Origin: Bacillus sp. ISL-7
Lineage (GTDB): Bacteria; Bacillota; Bacilli; Bacillales_B; DSM-18226
Direction of reading: 5' to 3'
Length of the DNA stretch: 21,037 bases
Assembly (NCBI RefSeq): GCF_018613065.1
Contig: NZ_JAGGQW010000091.1
Coordinates: forward strand, 1 to 21,037
Shown: positions 9,151 through 15,319 of the stretch, piece after piece
How the letters are laid out: every line of letters starts with the position of its first letter
Position numbering within the stretch: the stretch's first letter is position 1
The notes under the pieces: generated by a model
What the model saw: only the letters and a program-made list of their open reading frames with translations
What the model was told of the DNA's origin: nothing
The model's database searches: none
Translations under genes and position numbers: made by a program

Positions 9151-10527
9151 ATGTTTAACTTTAGTTCTATCGATCTTAGTCATTTTTTGTTAGCAATGTC
9201 TGTTTTGTTAGGTTTGGCACATTTACTGGGCTATTTGGCTGAGAGGTTAATGGTGCCAAGGGTCATCGGCGAAGTCACAGCAGGACTTGTTTTAGGGCCA
9301 ACAATACTTGGGTACTTTTTTCCCCATGCCTTTACTTGGCTGTTTGCTGGTTTTCCACAGGAAGATCGAATGTTTGGACTTATGTACCAAATCGGTCTAA
9401 CTTTACTCATGTTCTGTTCGGGGTTAAATATGCATACAAAATTAAAAAGAGGGGACGGGAAAATCGTAACGGTGATTGTGCTTGCATCTACTATTCTCCC
9501 GTTTGCCCTTGGGTGGCTTGCTACTTATTTACTTGATTTCAAACAATTTCTTGGTCCGGCTAATAGTAATTTTGCAATCAAAATCGTCATCGGGATTTCA
9601 GTTTCAGTAACCTCAATTCCGGTCATTTCAAAGATTTTTCATGACTTAGGAATTATGCATTCAAGGTTTGCAAAACTGGTAGTAGCAATTGCAGGAGTCC
9701 ATGATACTTTCCTTTGGGGAGCTCTTGGAATAGCTACAGCGGTTGCCGAGCATGGCGGGCCTGTTACGGTTAGTACAGTTTTTAAAAGTATCGGCATTAC
9801 GACAGCGTTTGTTATCGTTACCATTTTTGCTCTCTATCTTTTATTTAAGAAATTAACGATTCGAAAAGGGAATTTCTTATTTAGAGCTTCACATATTGGG
9901 TATTTCTTATTTATCGTGTTCGTCGTTTCCGCCATTGCAGGTTATCTAAATGTAGAAACCATTTTTGGGGCTCTGTTAGCTGGAATTGGAGCAAAATTAA
10001 CTTTACCTTCAACGTTGTTTGAGCGTTTGAAACAGTCGGTTGTACACATTTCATTTTCTTGGTTTATTCCTGTATACTTTGCTGTCGTTGGTTTAAATTT
10101 AAATCTTGCAAAAAATTTCCAAACACTTTTTTTTCTCAAATATTTGATATTTGCCACTCTCACTCAATCCATTATTGTGTTTTTTGCCTGTAAGATTATT
10201 CGTCAAAATTTTTTAACAAGTATGAACTTTGCGATGGCAATGAACGCTAGAGGCGGCCCGGGAATTGTTTTGTCAACCGTTGCTTTTTCAGAAGGAATTA
10301 TTAACCAGGATTTCTTTGGGATTCTTGTAATGCTATCCCTAATAACATCGTGGATGGCAGGTTCATGGCTTCGTTTTGTCTTAAATAAAGGCTGGATATT
10401 TATGCCGGGGGATGAAGGGCTACTTTCAGAAAAATCCTATAACAATAATGATATAATCGATTTACAAAAACAGATTCAAATTGACCATGAAACCCGAAAC
10501 AAACGTTTAAGCAATACCCTTTCATAA
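9151..10527 (+). CDS. CPA2-family cation/proton antiporter
   Basis: A 458-residue membrane protein of the Na+/H+ exchanger domain type (PF00999, CPA2/Kef-like), with about 12 hydrophobic helices. Landmarks are PRVIGEVTAGLVLGPTILGY (helix 2-3), GLTLLMFCSGLNM (helix 4) and SVTSIPVISKIFHDLG (the helix 5 unwound region). Also seen are GALLAGIGAKLTLP and the late AMNARGGPGIVLSTVAFSEG. At the usual acidic ion-binding pair of the next helix this protein reads AGVHDTFLWG (His-Asp near residue 183), where relatives have Asn-Asp or Asp-Asp. No TrkA-N/RCK domain is attached. The ATG at 9151 is chosen because AAAGGAGGGGG ends 4-6 nt upstream. Likely exchanges K+ or Na+ for H+; the ion is not deducible. 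Confidence 0.87.
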   Translation: MFNFSSIDLSHFLLAMSVLLGLAHLLGYLAERLMVPRVIGEVTAGLVLGPTILGYFFPHAFTWLFAGFPQEDRMFGLMYQIGLTLLMFCSGLNMHTKLKRGDGKIVTVIVLASTILPFALGWLATYLLDFKQFLGPANSNFAIKIVIGISVSVTSIPVISKIFHDLGIMHSRFAKLVVAIAGVHDTFLWGALGIATAVAEHGGPVTVSTVFKSIGITTAFVIVTIFALYLLFKKLTIRKGNFLFRASHIGYFLFIVFVVSAIAGYLNVETIFGALLAGIGAKLTLPSTLFERLKQSVVHISFSWFIPVYFAVVGLNLNLAKNFQTLFFLKYLIFATLTQSIIVFFACKIIRQNFLTSMNFAMAMNARGGPGIVLSTVAFSEGIINQDFFGILVMLSLITSWMAGSWLRFVLNKGWIFMPGDEGLLSEKSYNNNDIIDLQKQIQIDHETRNKRLSNTLS

Positions 10528-10637
10528 CGAGATTAAAATCTTAAATAAACATCCAGCATTACCCTTTTGATTTATAGGACCCAATCCATTTTTATGAAAT
10601 TATTGAATTGAACATGAAGAACTTTTATAAATATTTA

Positions 10638-10672
10638 AAAAAATGGCTTAGAGAAAACTCAAAGCCATTTTT
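10638..10672. terminator. Bidirectional terminator between antiporter and amidase
   Basis: AAAATGGCTT and AAGCCATTTT form a 10-bp stem with a 12-nt loop, with A/T tracts on both sides. It lies between the convergent antiporter gene (plus) and amidase gene (minus) and can serve both. Confidence 0.75.
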
Positions 10673-10736
10673 ATGTGAATTATCTGTTCTCTTTTAAGGT
10701 ACCCGCATAAACTTTATAATGTGTCTTGTTTGAACT

Positions 10737-11234
10737 TCACTCTTTATCTTTATAATTTGGCCACTGCATCTTAATAGATTCTCTGAATTGGCCCATATTA
10801 AAGTTTTTACCTGGACAACTTTTTGTGACCCCTTTTAATTCACGATGTCCCAGAATGTGAGTAGTTGATAAATTAAATTGATGTAAAAGGAAAATGCATA
10901 GTTTACTCAATGATTTTAGCTGCTCTATTGATGGAGTATGAATATCAAAATTACCAGCTATACAAATACCTATTGATTTTTCATTATATGAATATGCGTG
11001 TGCTCCAACATGGTATCCTCTTCCTTTAATAATTTCACCATTTTCCTCAATAAAAAAATTGTACCCTATTCCACTCCATCGACGATGATCCTGATGAAAC
11101 CTATGCGTCTTTTTAATATCCCAACCTATTTCTTCTGTATGGTGTACAATGATGTACATGACATCTTTTAAAGCAATAAGCGGTTCTTTAAACGATAAAT
11201 TAATATCTTTAATCAATCCCGGTTCTACTTTCAT
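10737..11234 (-). CDS. N-acetylmuramoyl-L-alanine amidase (Amidase_2/PGRP fold)
   Basis: A 165-residue zinc amidase domain that would cut the bond between N-acetylmuramic acid and L-alanine in peptidoglycan. Zinc ligands of the T7-lysozyme/PGRP type are all visible: His31 or His32 in YIIVHHTE, His130 in LGHREL and Cys140 in SCPGKNF. The fold landmarks HQDHRRWSGIGYNFFIEENG, GYHVGAHAYSYNEKSIGICI and AGNFD are complete. There is no signal peptide or cell-wall binding domain, so it acts in the cytoplasm or is released by another route, as with phage endolysins. The ATG has GAGGAG at good spacing. It lies 15 bp after the PP2C phosphatase gene, clearly the same operon. It could be a prophage relic, but no other phage gene is nearby. 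Confidence 0.9.
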   Translation of the reverse strand: MKVEPGLIKDINLSFKEPLIALKDVMYIIVHHTEEIGWDIKKTHRFHQDHRRWSGIGYNFFIEENGEIIKGRGYHVGAHAYSYNEKSIGICIAGNFDIHTPSIEQLKSLSKLCIFLLHQFNLSTTHILGHRELKGVTKSCPGKNFNMGQFRESIKMQWPNYKDKE

Positions 11235-11249
11235 GTGGACTTCTCCTCA

Positions 11250-12062
11250 TCACATGAGCTTAATCATGATCCCCGTCTTATCATCTGAACGAAGATTATT
11301 CCTTTTCTCATATTGTTCTAAGACACGAGAATATACTTGTAAACCGATTGTATGTATCTGTTTAAATGTTTCTTCAATTGAATAGTTTGGATGAAAAAGG
11401 CCATCTGTTATCATTAATAATGTTTTGATTTCACTGATATTTACTTGACCATGCTGAATAAAATTGAAAACTTCTTTTTTTCCATTAGCTACAGAGTAAC
11501 CATATTCCTTATTAGCTAATGAACGATTAAAGATAAGCTGTTGAGTACGATCCAGATAATACTCCTCATCTGGAATTTTAATTCCTTGCTTTCTTTGTTC
11601 TTCACGCCATGCCTTCGCTCTATAACTTATATCTTTTACAGTATCCCTTGTTAAGGCATTTATGGTTCCGTTTTGATACTCAGCAATGATCATACAATCA
11701 CCAAGCTGAGCATAAGAAATCTTTCCGTCTTTTTCAATCTTTATAATTGCAGCACATGTTGACCAAAGATTTTCATATTTTTCCTGATTCACCTTGTATT
11801 TTTCCATGCGTGCTCTCAACATTCTATTAGCAGCCATGACTCCTTCAACTAATGAAAGGTTACTTCGGTAGAGTCTAAAGAAATAATCTTTAAATATATT
11901 TGATGCTAAATATGCACCGTTCCTTCCGTTTTCATCTTTGAATGGCAATAATGGAGTTGCCCCATCAAAAACCCCATAGACATTTATCTTTTCATTTAAT
12001 ACAATTGAATCTTCACTTACACTTTTATGAGGGGCAGCACATAAAAAAGACTCAACTTTCAT
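11250..12062 (-). CDS. PP2C-type serine/threonine phosphatase
   Basis: A 270-residue protein with the metal-binding motifs of PP2C (PPM) phosphatases. They are SEDS near residues 16-19, VYGVFDGAT with Asp33-Gly34, AQLGDCMII in the middle, MITDGLF in the last third and SDDKTGIMIKLM at the C-terminus with Asp260-Asp261. These residues hold the two Mn/Mg ions. A helical insertion rich in charged residues (REEQRKQGIKIPDEEYYLDR) lies between the third and fourth motifs. No transmembrane segment or partner kinase is present. GAAGGTGG precedes the ATG. It heads a two-gene operon with the peptidoglycan amidase, a pairing I do not recognise; the target of dephosphorylation is unknown. Confidence 0.88.
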   Translation of the reverse strand: MKVESFLCAAPHKSVSEDSIVLNEKINVYGVFDGATPLLPFKDENGRNGAYLASNIFKDYFFRLYRSNLSLVEGVMAANRMLRARMEKYKVNQEKYENLWSTCAAIIKIEKDGKISYAQLGDCMIIAEYQNGTINALTRDTVKDISYRAKAWREEQRKQGIKIPDEEYYLDRTQQLIFNRSLANKEYGYSVANGKKEVFNFIQHGQVNISEIKTLLMITDGLFHPNYSIEETFKQIHTIGLQVYSRVLEQYEKRNNLRSDDKTGIMIKLM

Positions 12063-12526
12063 TGGTTGTCCACCTTCTTTTTATCAAAATTAACAGTAAA
12101 TTGATTAATTATATAAAGACATTATATGGTTTAATGAGGAAATTTATTGTTACTAATTTTCTGTTTCTTAAATAAGGTGCTGCACCCTTCACTAACACAC
12201 TTTGTTTGAAATCATTTTGGAAATCACCTACATACAATTAATATTATTAATTATAAAATAAAAACGCAGTTGAAAGTTCGATTCAATTGAACTTTCAACT
12301 GCCTTTTATAACTATTGGACTTTTTCAGTGCTCTCGTTGAATACAGAAATCATCTTCTCCATGTGGCATAACCTTTTTTGTTGAAAAGAGATTCGGCGTT
12401 GGCTGTACCCTTAATTTTGGCAACTCTATCGGTTAGATCATCGTTTTAGTACCATTAGTAACAATCATCATGTTTCGATATTTATAGGGATAAATTTCTT
12501 AGAAATAAAAAAAGTCACATCCGTTT
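12063..12526. other. Gene-free region between PP2C gene and RNA cassette A
   Basis: About 460 bp with no supported ORF. It holds a short palindrome GGTGC-T-GCACC (12176-12186), a long hairpin (12266-12302), a 13-mer GACTTTTTCAGTG (12318-12330) that recurs inverted at the window end, and the terminator of cassette A (from 12507). A TATAAT-like box lies near 12110 on the minus strand and could serve the PP2C gene, but I could not match a -35. Confidence 0.4.
12266..12302. terminator. Strong hairpin, probable bidirectional terminator
   Basis: GCAGTTGAAAGTTC and GAACTTTCAACTGC form a perfect 14-bp stem around a 9-nt loop. CTTTTAT follows on the plus strand and GTTTTTATTTT on the minus strand. 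It would stop readthrough from RNA cassette A into the PP2C/amidase operon. Confidence 0.65.
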
Positions 12527-12538
12527 ATTGGAGGTGAG
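12507..12538 (-). terminator. Terminator of RNA cassette A
   Basis: On the minus strand CTCACCTCC and GGATGTGAC form a stem with one internal and one terminal mismatch, followed by TTTTTTTATTT. It lies about 40 nt past the SRP-like RNA. Cassette B carries the other arm as GTCACATCC, a perfect complement of GGATGTGAC, so the ancestral stem was perfect. Confidence 0.65.
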
Positions 12539-12576
12539 TTTTAGGGTATCTTTTAGCGATTTTGTTTTGTCCTATG

Positions 12577-12657
12577 TAATAGCCCACACAATTTCACTAG
12601 TTATGGCTGCTGCGTTCCCGCCCTGACCCGTTTCCTAATGTCCTTGTTGGACTATGA
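12577..12657 (-). ncRNA. Small SRP (4.5S-like) RNA, copy A
   Basis: The minus strand carries the universally conserved SRP domain IV: GGGUCAGG, GCG, the GGAA tetraloop, CGC and AGCAGCC. These form helix 8 with its symmetric internal loop, which binds Ffh. Outer helices are supported: CAUUAG pairs with CUAGUG, CCA/UGG and CAA/UUG pair further out, and UCAUAGUCC pairs with GGGCUAUUA at the base. In copy B one base differs (A to G) and turns an A-U pair in CAUUAG into a G-U pair, so structure is kept. No Alu domain is present, unlike the roughly 270-nt SRP RNA usual in Bacillus. The 5' end touches the last base of tRNA-Asn, so it is probably released by tRNA 3' processing. Exact ends are inferred from pairing. 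Confidence 0.8.
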
Positions 12658-12729
12658 CTCCGCAGGTAGGACTCGAACCTACGACCGATCGGTTAACAGC
12701 CGATAGCTCTACCACTGAGCTACTGCGGA
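12658..12729 (-). tRNA. tRNA-Asn (GUU), copy A
   Basis: A 72-nt cloverleaf with acceptor UCCGCAG/CUGCGGA, D-stem GCUC/GAGC, anticodon loop CUGUUAA with GUU, T-arm GUAGG-UUCGAGU-CCUAC and discriminator G. The CCA end is not encoded (UCA follows). It lies 67 bp downstream of the tmRNA and abuts the SRP-like RNA. Confidence 0.97.
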
Positions 12730-12796
12730 AAATTTCTAACTTCCTATTTACATGATCATCGGGTGATGAATCTAATTCAAAATGTTTTTTGTTGCT

Positions 12797-13159
12797 TAGT
12801 GGAAATGACGGGAGTTGAACCCGTGTGCAAAGATATTGGCACTTATACTTCTACGAGTGTAGTCAGTAGAATTGATTTCACTTACTTCTTTAGCCTACTG
12901 ACAGGCGTTGAAGCAGCTAGTCTGGTTAGTCTCTTCCTTCATCCTCAGACGGTGGAATTCGGCGTAGTCCACTTATCATAAGTCCCTTACCCTACCACAT
13001 GGACGATGGAGGGAGGAACCGCTATCGTCTGTTATTAGGCAGCGAAAGCGAAGTTGTTGTTTTGTTTGCCAGTTATTAGGCTTTATCGTTTTTACGAGGA
13101 CGATTCCCTCGACTCGCCATATAAGCTCAAACTATCCCTGTCGATACCAAGACATCCCC
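12797..13159 (-). ncRNA. ssrA: tmRNA (ssrA), copy A
   Basis: A complete tmRNA of about 360 nt that rescues stalled ribosomes and tags the nascent chain. The tRNA-like ends pair as GGGGAUG with CAUUUCC, including the G3-U70 pair needed by alanyl-tRNA synthetase. The T-arm reads CGGG-UUCAACU-CCCG. The 5' part carries UCGACAGGGAUAG and AGCUUAUAUGGCGAGUCGAG, as in B. subtilis. The tag frame (13035-13070) encodes GKQNNNFAFAA followed by two stops. Conserved CAGACUAGCU and the CUACACUCGUAG hairpin in the pseudoknot region are present. After discriminator A the DNA reads CTA instead of CCA, so CCA is not encoded. smpB is not in the window. The tag ends in FAA, where LAA or VAA is usual. Confidence 0.95.
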
Positions 13160-13168
13160 ATTATATAA

Positions 13169-13259
13169 TGGCAGAGAAGAAGGGATTTGAACCCTCGCAC
13201 CGGTTACCCGACCTACACCCTTAGCAGGGGCGCCTCTTCAGCCACTTGAGTACTTCTCT
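13169..13259 (-). tRNA. tRNA-Ser (GCU), copy A
   Basis: A 91-nt class II tRNA with acceptor AGAGAAG/CUUCUCU, discriminator G and encoded CCA. The anticodon loop is CUGCUAA on the stem CGCCC/GGGUG, with a long variable arm and T-arm GAGGG-UUCAAAU-CCCUU. It is the first gene of the cassette, 9 nt before the tmRNA 5' end. A single base in the variable arm differs from copy B. Confidence 0.97.
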
Positions 13260-13326
13260 GTAATAAAAGCTTACCGTCAGTTCCGTTAAGAACTTACAAG
13301 AGAAATATATCATGTCTGCTAAATCG

Positions 13327-13354
13327 ATGATAGCTGTAAATTTCGGTAGTTCAA
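13327..13354 (-). promoter_or_regulatory. Putative promoter of RNA cassette A
   Basis: Minus-strand TTGAAC, 16 bp, TATCAT, about 68 bp upstream of tRNA-Ser. It lies inside the repeated unit and is kept in copy B with a one-base change (TATCAA). Spacing is slightly short and there is no experimental support. Confidence 0.4.
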
Positions 13355-13396
13355 AAGTCCTATATCATTGTTTTTTTCTACTTCAATCACTTGCAA

Positions 13397-13519
13397 TTAG
13401 TGTAAAAAATTCCGTTTAGGTTGAAAAAAAGCATTACAATTAACAGTTTTGTAAAAATTACTGAAGAAATTAATTATCGTTAGTGGACAAACAATGAGTT
13501 TGACAATTAACCTCGCCAT
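13397..13519 (-). CDS. Small ORF, possibly a truncated DUF2512-like protein
   Basis: A 40-codon ORF with a good ribosome site (AAAAAAGGAG, 9 nt before ATG). It begins MARLIVKLIVCPLTIINFF and ends with a basic, polar tail. The first 15 residues are a hydrophobic segment resembling the N-terminus I remember from DUF2512 membrane proteins, which are longer than 100 residues. If so, this is a stump whose remainder was lost when cassette A or other DNA was joined. It lies 46 bp downstream of the DedA gene on the same strand. It could equally be a chance ORF. Confidence 0.35.
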   Translation of the reverse strand: MARLIVKLIVCPLTIINFFSNFYKTVNCNAFFQPKRNFLH

Positions 13520-13565
13520 AAGAAATAACTCCTTTTTTAGTTTTAGTTTTTAATGGAAGCCACTT

Positions 13566-14174
13566 TTATGAAATATCCCTTTTTAATAAACTTCTTCTCC
13601 TCCATAAAAAATAAATCAATATTGAAAGGACCAATAAGCTCGTAATTAAATAAATACTATATGTCGATATATATAGTTCCACACTAGTCCAATTTTCCCC
13701 TAATATTCTTCCTAGTGTGATAAAAGTAATACTCCATATTAATGCACCCGTAAAAGCGTAAATCGCAAATTTTCTAAAGGGGAAGAGATTGACAGCAGCT
13801 ATATATGCTGTAAGATGACGAACACCAGGAATAAAATAACCAAGTAATAAAAGATAAGGACCGAATTTCCTGAATAATTTCTTTGTTCTATTAATTTTTT
13901 GCTCAGTAATGTGAATTTTTGGTCCAAACTTTTCTAATAAAGGCAATCCAAATTTGTAACCGATGAGGTAACTAAGCGAAATCCCCCCCATGGCTCCTAC
14001 AAAGGCACTTATTATTGACATTATGTATGATAATTTTCCCTGAAACACATTGTAACCAATATATGTAAGAAGAACCTCATCGGGTATAGGAAGTCCAACA
14101 ATACCACCGATTAAGGCGAAGGTTATTCCGAAGTACCCATATTGTTCTAGAAGGTACGCAATATGATTCTGCAT
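13566..14174 (-). CDS. DedA family membrane protein
   Basis: A 202-residue DedA/VTT-domain protein. Members move or flip lipids such as undecaprenyl phosphate or phosphatidylethanolamine and affect envelope homeostasis. Landmarks are GIVGLPIPDEVLLTYIGY near residues 28-45 and GGISLSYLIGYKFGLPLLEK. Also seen are KLFRKFGPYLLLLGYFIPGV followed by RHLTAYIAA, with the conserved Phe-x-Pro-x-x-Arg. Then come hydrophobic C-terminal helices and a basic tail WRRRSLLKRD. The ATG at 14174 has AAGGTGG about 9 nt upstream; an earlier in-frame ATG adds 12 unlikely residues. It lies alone between the two RNA cassettes on the same strand, so readthrough from cassette B could reach it. Confidence 0.92.
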   Translation of the reverse strand: MQNHIAYLLEQYGYFGITFALIGGIVGLPIPDEVLLTYIGYNVFQGKLSYIMSIISAFVGAMGGISLSYLIGYKFGLPLLEKFGPKIHITEQKINRTKKLFRKFGPYLLLLGYFIPGVRHLTAYIAAVNLFPFRKFAIYAFTGALIWSITFITLGRILGENWTSVELYISTYSIYLITSLLVLSILIYFLWRRRSLLKRDIS

Positions 14175-14330
14175 TTTCTCATTCCACCTTAAGATAATTC
14201 TAAAAATCACTTATATTTTTTTTATTATCAGAAGTATTTTAATAAATAAAAAAGAAGGTACTTTCTTTCCACTCTAACAGTTTGCTCAACTTAAACTGCC
14301 GCTTTATTAAAAAAGCCAACAAATGGCAGC

Positions 14331-14443
14331 TGGTCTTCAACTCATGTACTCGTTACTTTAAGTACAATTCTTTAAAATCTGTTTCGTTAATTAAATCAAA
14401 AATAGACGATGCTTTATATTAAAGCATCGCACCTGTTAGTTAT
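14331..14443 (-). repeat. Hairpin-containing intergenic repeat, copy E2
   Basis: Minus strand: CTAACAGGTGCGAT, hairpin, T-rich stretch, TTGTACTTAAAGTAACGAG and a block ending GAGTTGAAGA. It aligns in order with E1 at 1061-1170. An extra internal piece TTAATTAACGAAACAG resembles the same conserved block again. A CTGCC/GGCAG pair (14296-14329 area) lies just beyond. The family is not identified. Confidence 0.4.
14407..14429 (-). terminator. Hairpin downstream of RNA cassette B
   Basis: CGATGCTTT and AAAGCATCG form a perfect 9-bp stem with a 5-nt loop, followed on the minus strand by TCTATTTTTG. It is the first hairpin met by transcription leaving cassette B, whose own terminator is incomplete. 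The T-tract is interrupted, so termination may be partial. Confidence 0.45.
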
Positions 14444-14541
14444 ACTAGTCCCTTTTTAACCAATATACAAATTTTTTAACAATATATAAAAATTGGATGT
14501 GACTTTTAGGATATATTTTAGCGTTTTTGTATCGTCCTATG

Positions 14542-14622
14542 TAATAGCCCACACAATTTCACTAGTTATGGCTGCTGCGTTCCCGCCCTGACCCGTTTCC
14601 TAACGTCCTTGTTGGACTATGA
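14542..14622 (-). ncRNA. Small SRP (4.5S-like) RNA, copy B
   Basis: Same as the copy at 12577-12657 except one base in the outer helix (CGUUAG instead of CAUUAG), which keeps pairing through a G-U. The domain IV core GGGUCAGG-GCG-GGAA-CGC-AGCAGCC is unchanged. It again abuts tRNA-Asn. The sequence after its 3' end is more diverged from copy A and lacks the full terminator. Confidence 0.78.
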
Positions 14623-14694
14623 CTCCGCAGGTAGGACTCGAACCTACGACCGATCGGTTAACAGCCGATAGCTCTACCACTGAGTTACTGCGGA
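14623..14694 (-). tRNA. tRNA-Asn (GUU), copy B, D-stem mismatch
   Basis: Same as copy A except that the D-stem reads ACUC/GAGC, so the first D-stem pair becomes A10-C25. Anticodon GUU and all other arms are intact; CCA is not encoded. It may be less stable or decaying. Confidence 0.93.
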
Positions 14695-14761
14695 AAATTT
14701 CTAACTTCCTATTTACATGATCATCGGATGATGAATCTAATTCAAAATGTTTTTTGTTGCT

Positions 14762-15124
14762 TAGTGGAAATGACGGGAGTTGAACCCGTGTGCAAAGATA
14801 TTGGCACTTATACTTCTTCGAGTGTAGTCAGTAGAATTGATTTCACTTACTTCGTTAGCCTACTGACAGGCATTGAAGCAGCTAGTCTGGTTAGTCTCTT
14901 CCTTCATCCTCAGACGGTGGAATTCGGCGTAGTCCACTTATCATAGGTCCCTTCCCCTACCACATGGACGATGGAGGGAGGAACCGCTATCGTCTGTTAT
15001 TAGGCAGCGAAAGCGAAGTTGTTGTTTTGTTTGCCAGTTATTAGGCTTTATCGTTTTTACGAGGACGATTCCCTCGACTCGCCATATAAGCTCAAACTAT
15101 CCCTGTCGATACCAAGACATCCCC
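14762..15124 (-). ncRNA. ssrA: tmRNA (ssrA), copy B
   Basis: A second complete tmRNA with the same ends, the G3-U70 pair and the same tag GKQNNNFAFAA (frame 15000-15035). Five substitutions separate it from copy A. One changes the CUAC-ACUC-GUAG hairpin to CUAC-ACUC-GAAG, giving an A-A mismatch in a helix of the pseudoknot region. The other four lie in the structured middle. The non-encoded CCA (CTA) is shared. Likely transcribed with tRNA-Ser from the repeated promoter. Confidence 0.93.
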
Positions 15125-15133
15125 ATTATATAA

Positions 15134-15224
15134 TGGCAGAGAAGAAGGGATTTGAACCCTCGCGCCGGTTACCCGACCTACACCCTTAGCAGGGGCGCCT
15201 CTTCAGCCACTTGAGTACTTCTCT
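15134..15224 (-). tRNA. tRNA-Ser (GCU), copy B
   Basis: A 91-nt class II tRNA with encoded CCA, the same as copy A apart from one base in the variable arm (GGCGC here, GGUGC in A). The copy B form matches the tRNA-Ser(GCU) sequence I remember from Bacillus better. First gene of cassette B. Confidence 0.97.
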
Positions 15225-15291
15225 GTAATAAAAGCTTACCGTCAGTTCCGTTAAGAACTTACAAGAGAAATATATCATGTCTGCTAAATGG

Positions 15292-15319
15292 TTGATAGCT
15301 GTAAAATTTGGTAGTTCAA
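15292..15319 (-). promoter_or_regulatory. Putative promoter of RNA cassette B
   Basis: Minus-strand TTGAAC, 16 bp, TATCAA, at the same distance from tRNA-Ser as in copy A. The last base of the -10 box is weaker than in copy A. Confidence 0.35.

Larger units (their letters stand above)
12527..13362 (-). repeat. RNA-gene cassette, direct repeat copy A
   Basis: An 836-bp unit containing promoter, tRNA-Ser(GCU), tmRNA, tRNA-Asn(GUU) and small SRP-like RNA, all on the minus strand. It recurs at 14492-15327 in the same orientation with the same length and about 20 substitutions by eye. Seven substitutions lie in the last 60 bp beyond the SRP-like RNA and four in the upstream flank. Eight are spread over the RNA genes and one lies in a spacer. 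Homology ends sharply on both sides. Confidence 0.95.

Noticed and set aside
12763..12981. 72-codon ORF on the plus strand (and its twin at 14728-14946)
   Set aside because: Both lie antisense to the 3' half of the tmRNA genes. Their similarity comes from the duplicated RNA gene, and they have no ribosome site.
12540..13360. Part of an rRNA operon
   Set aside because: tRNA genes suggested this, but no 5S, 16S or 23S sequence is present; the long RNA is tmRNA by its tag frame and tRNA-like ends.
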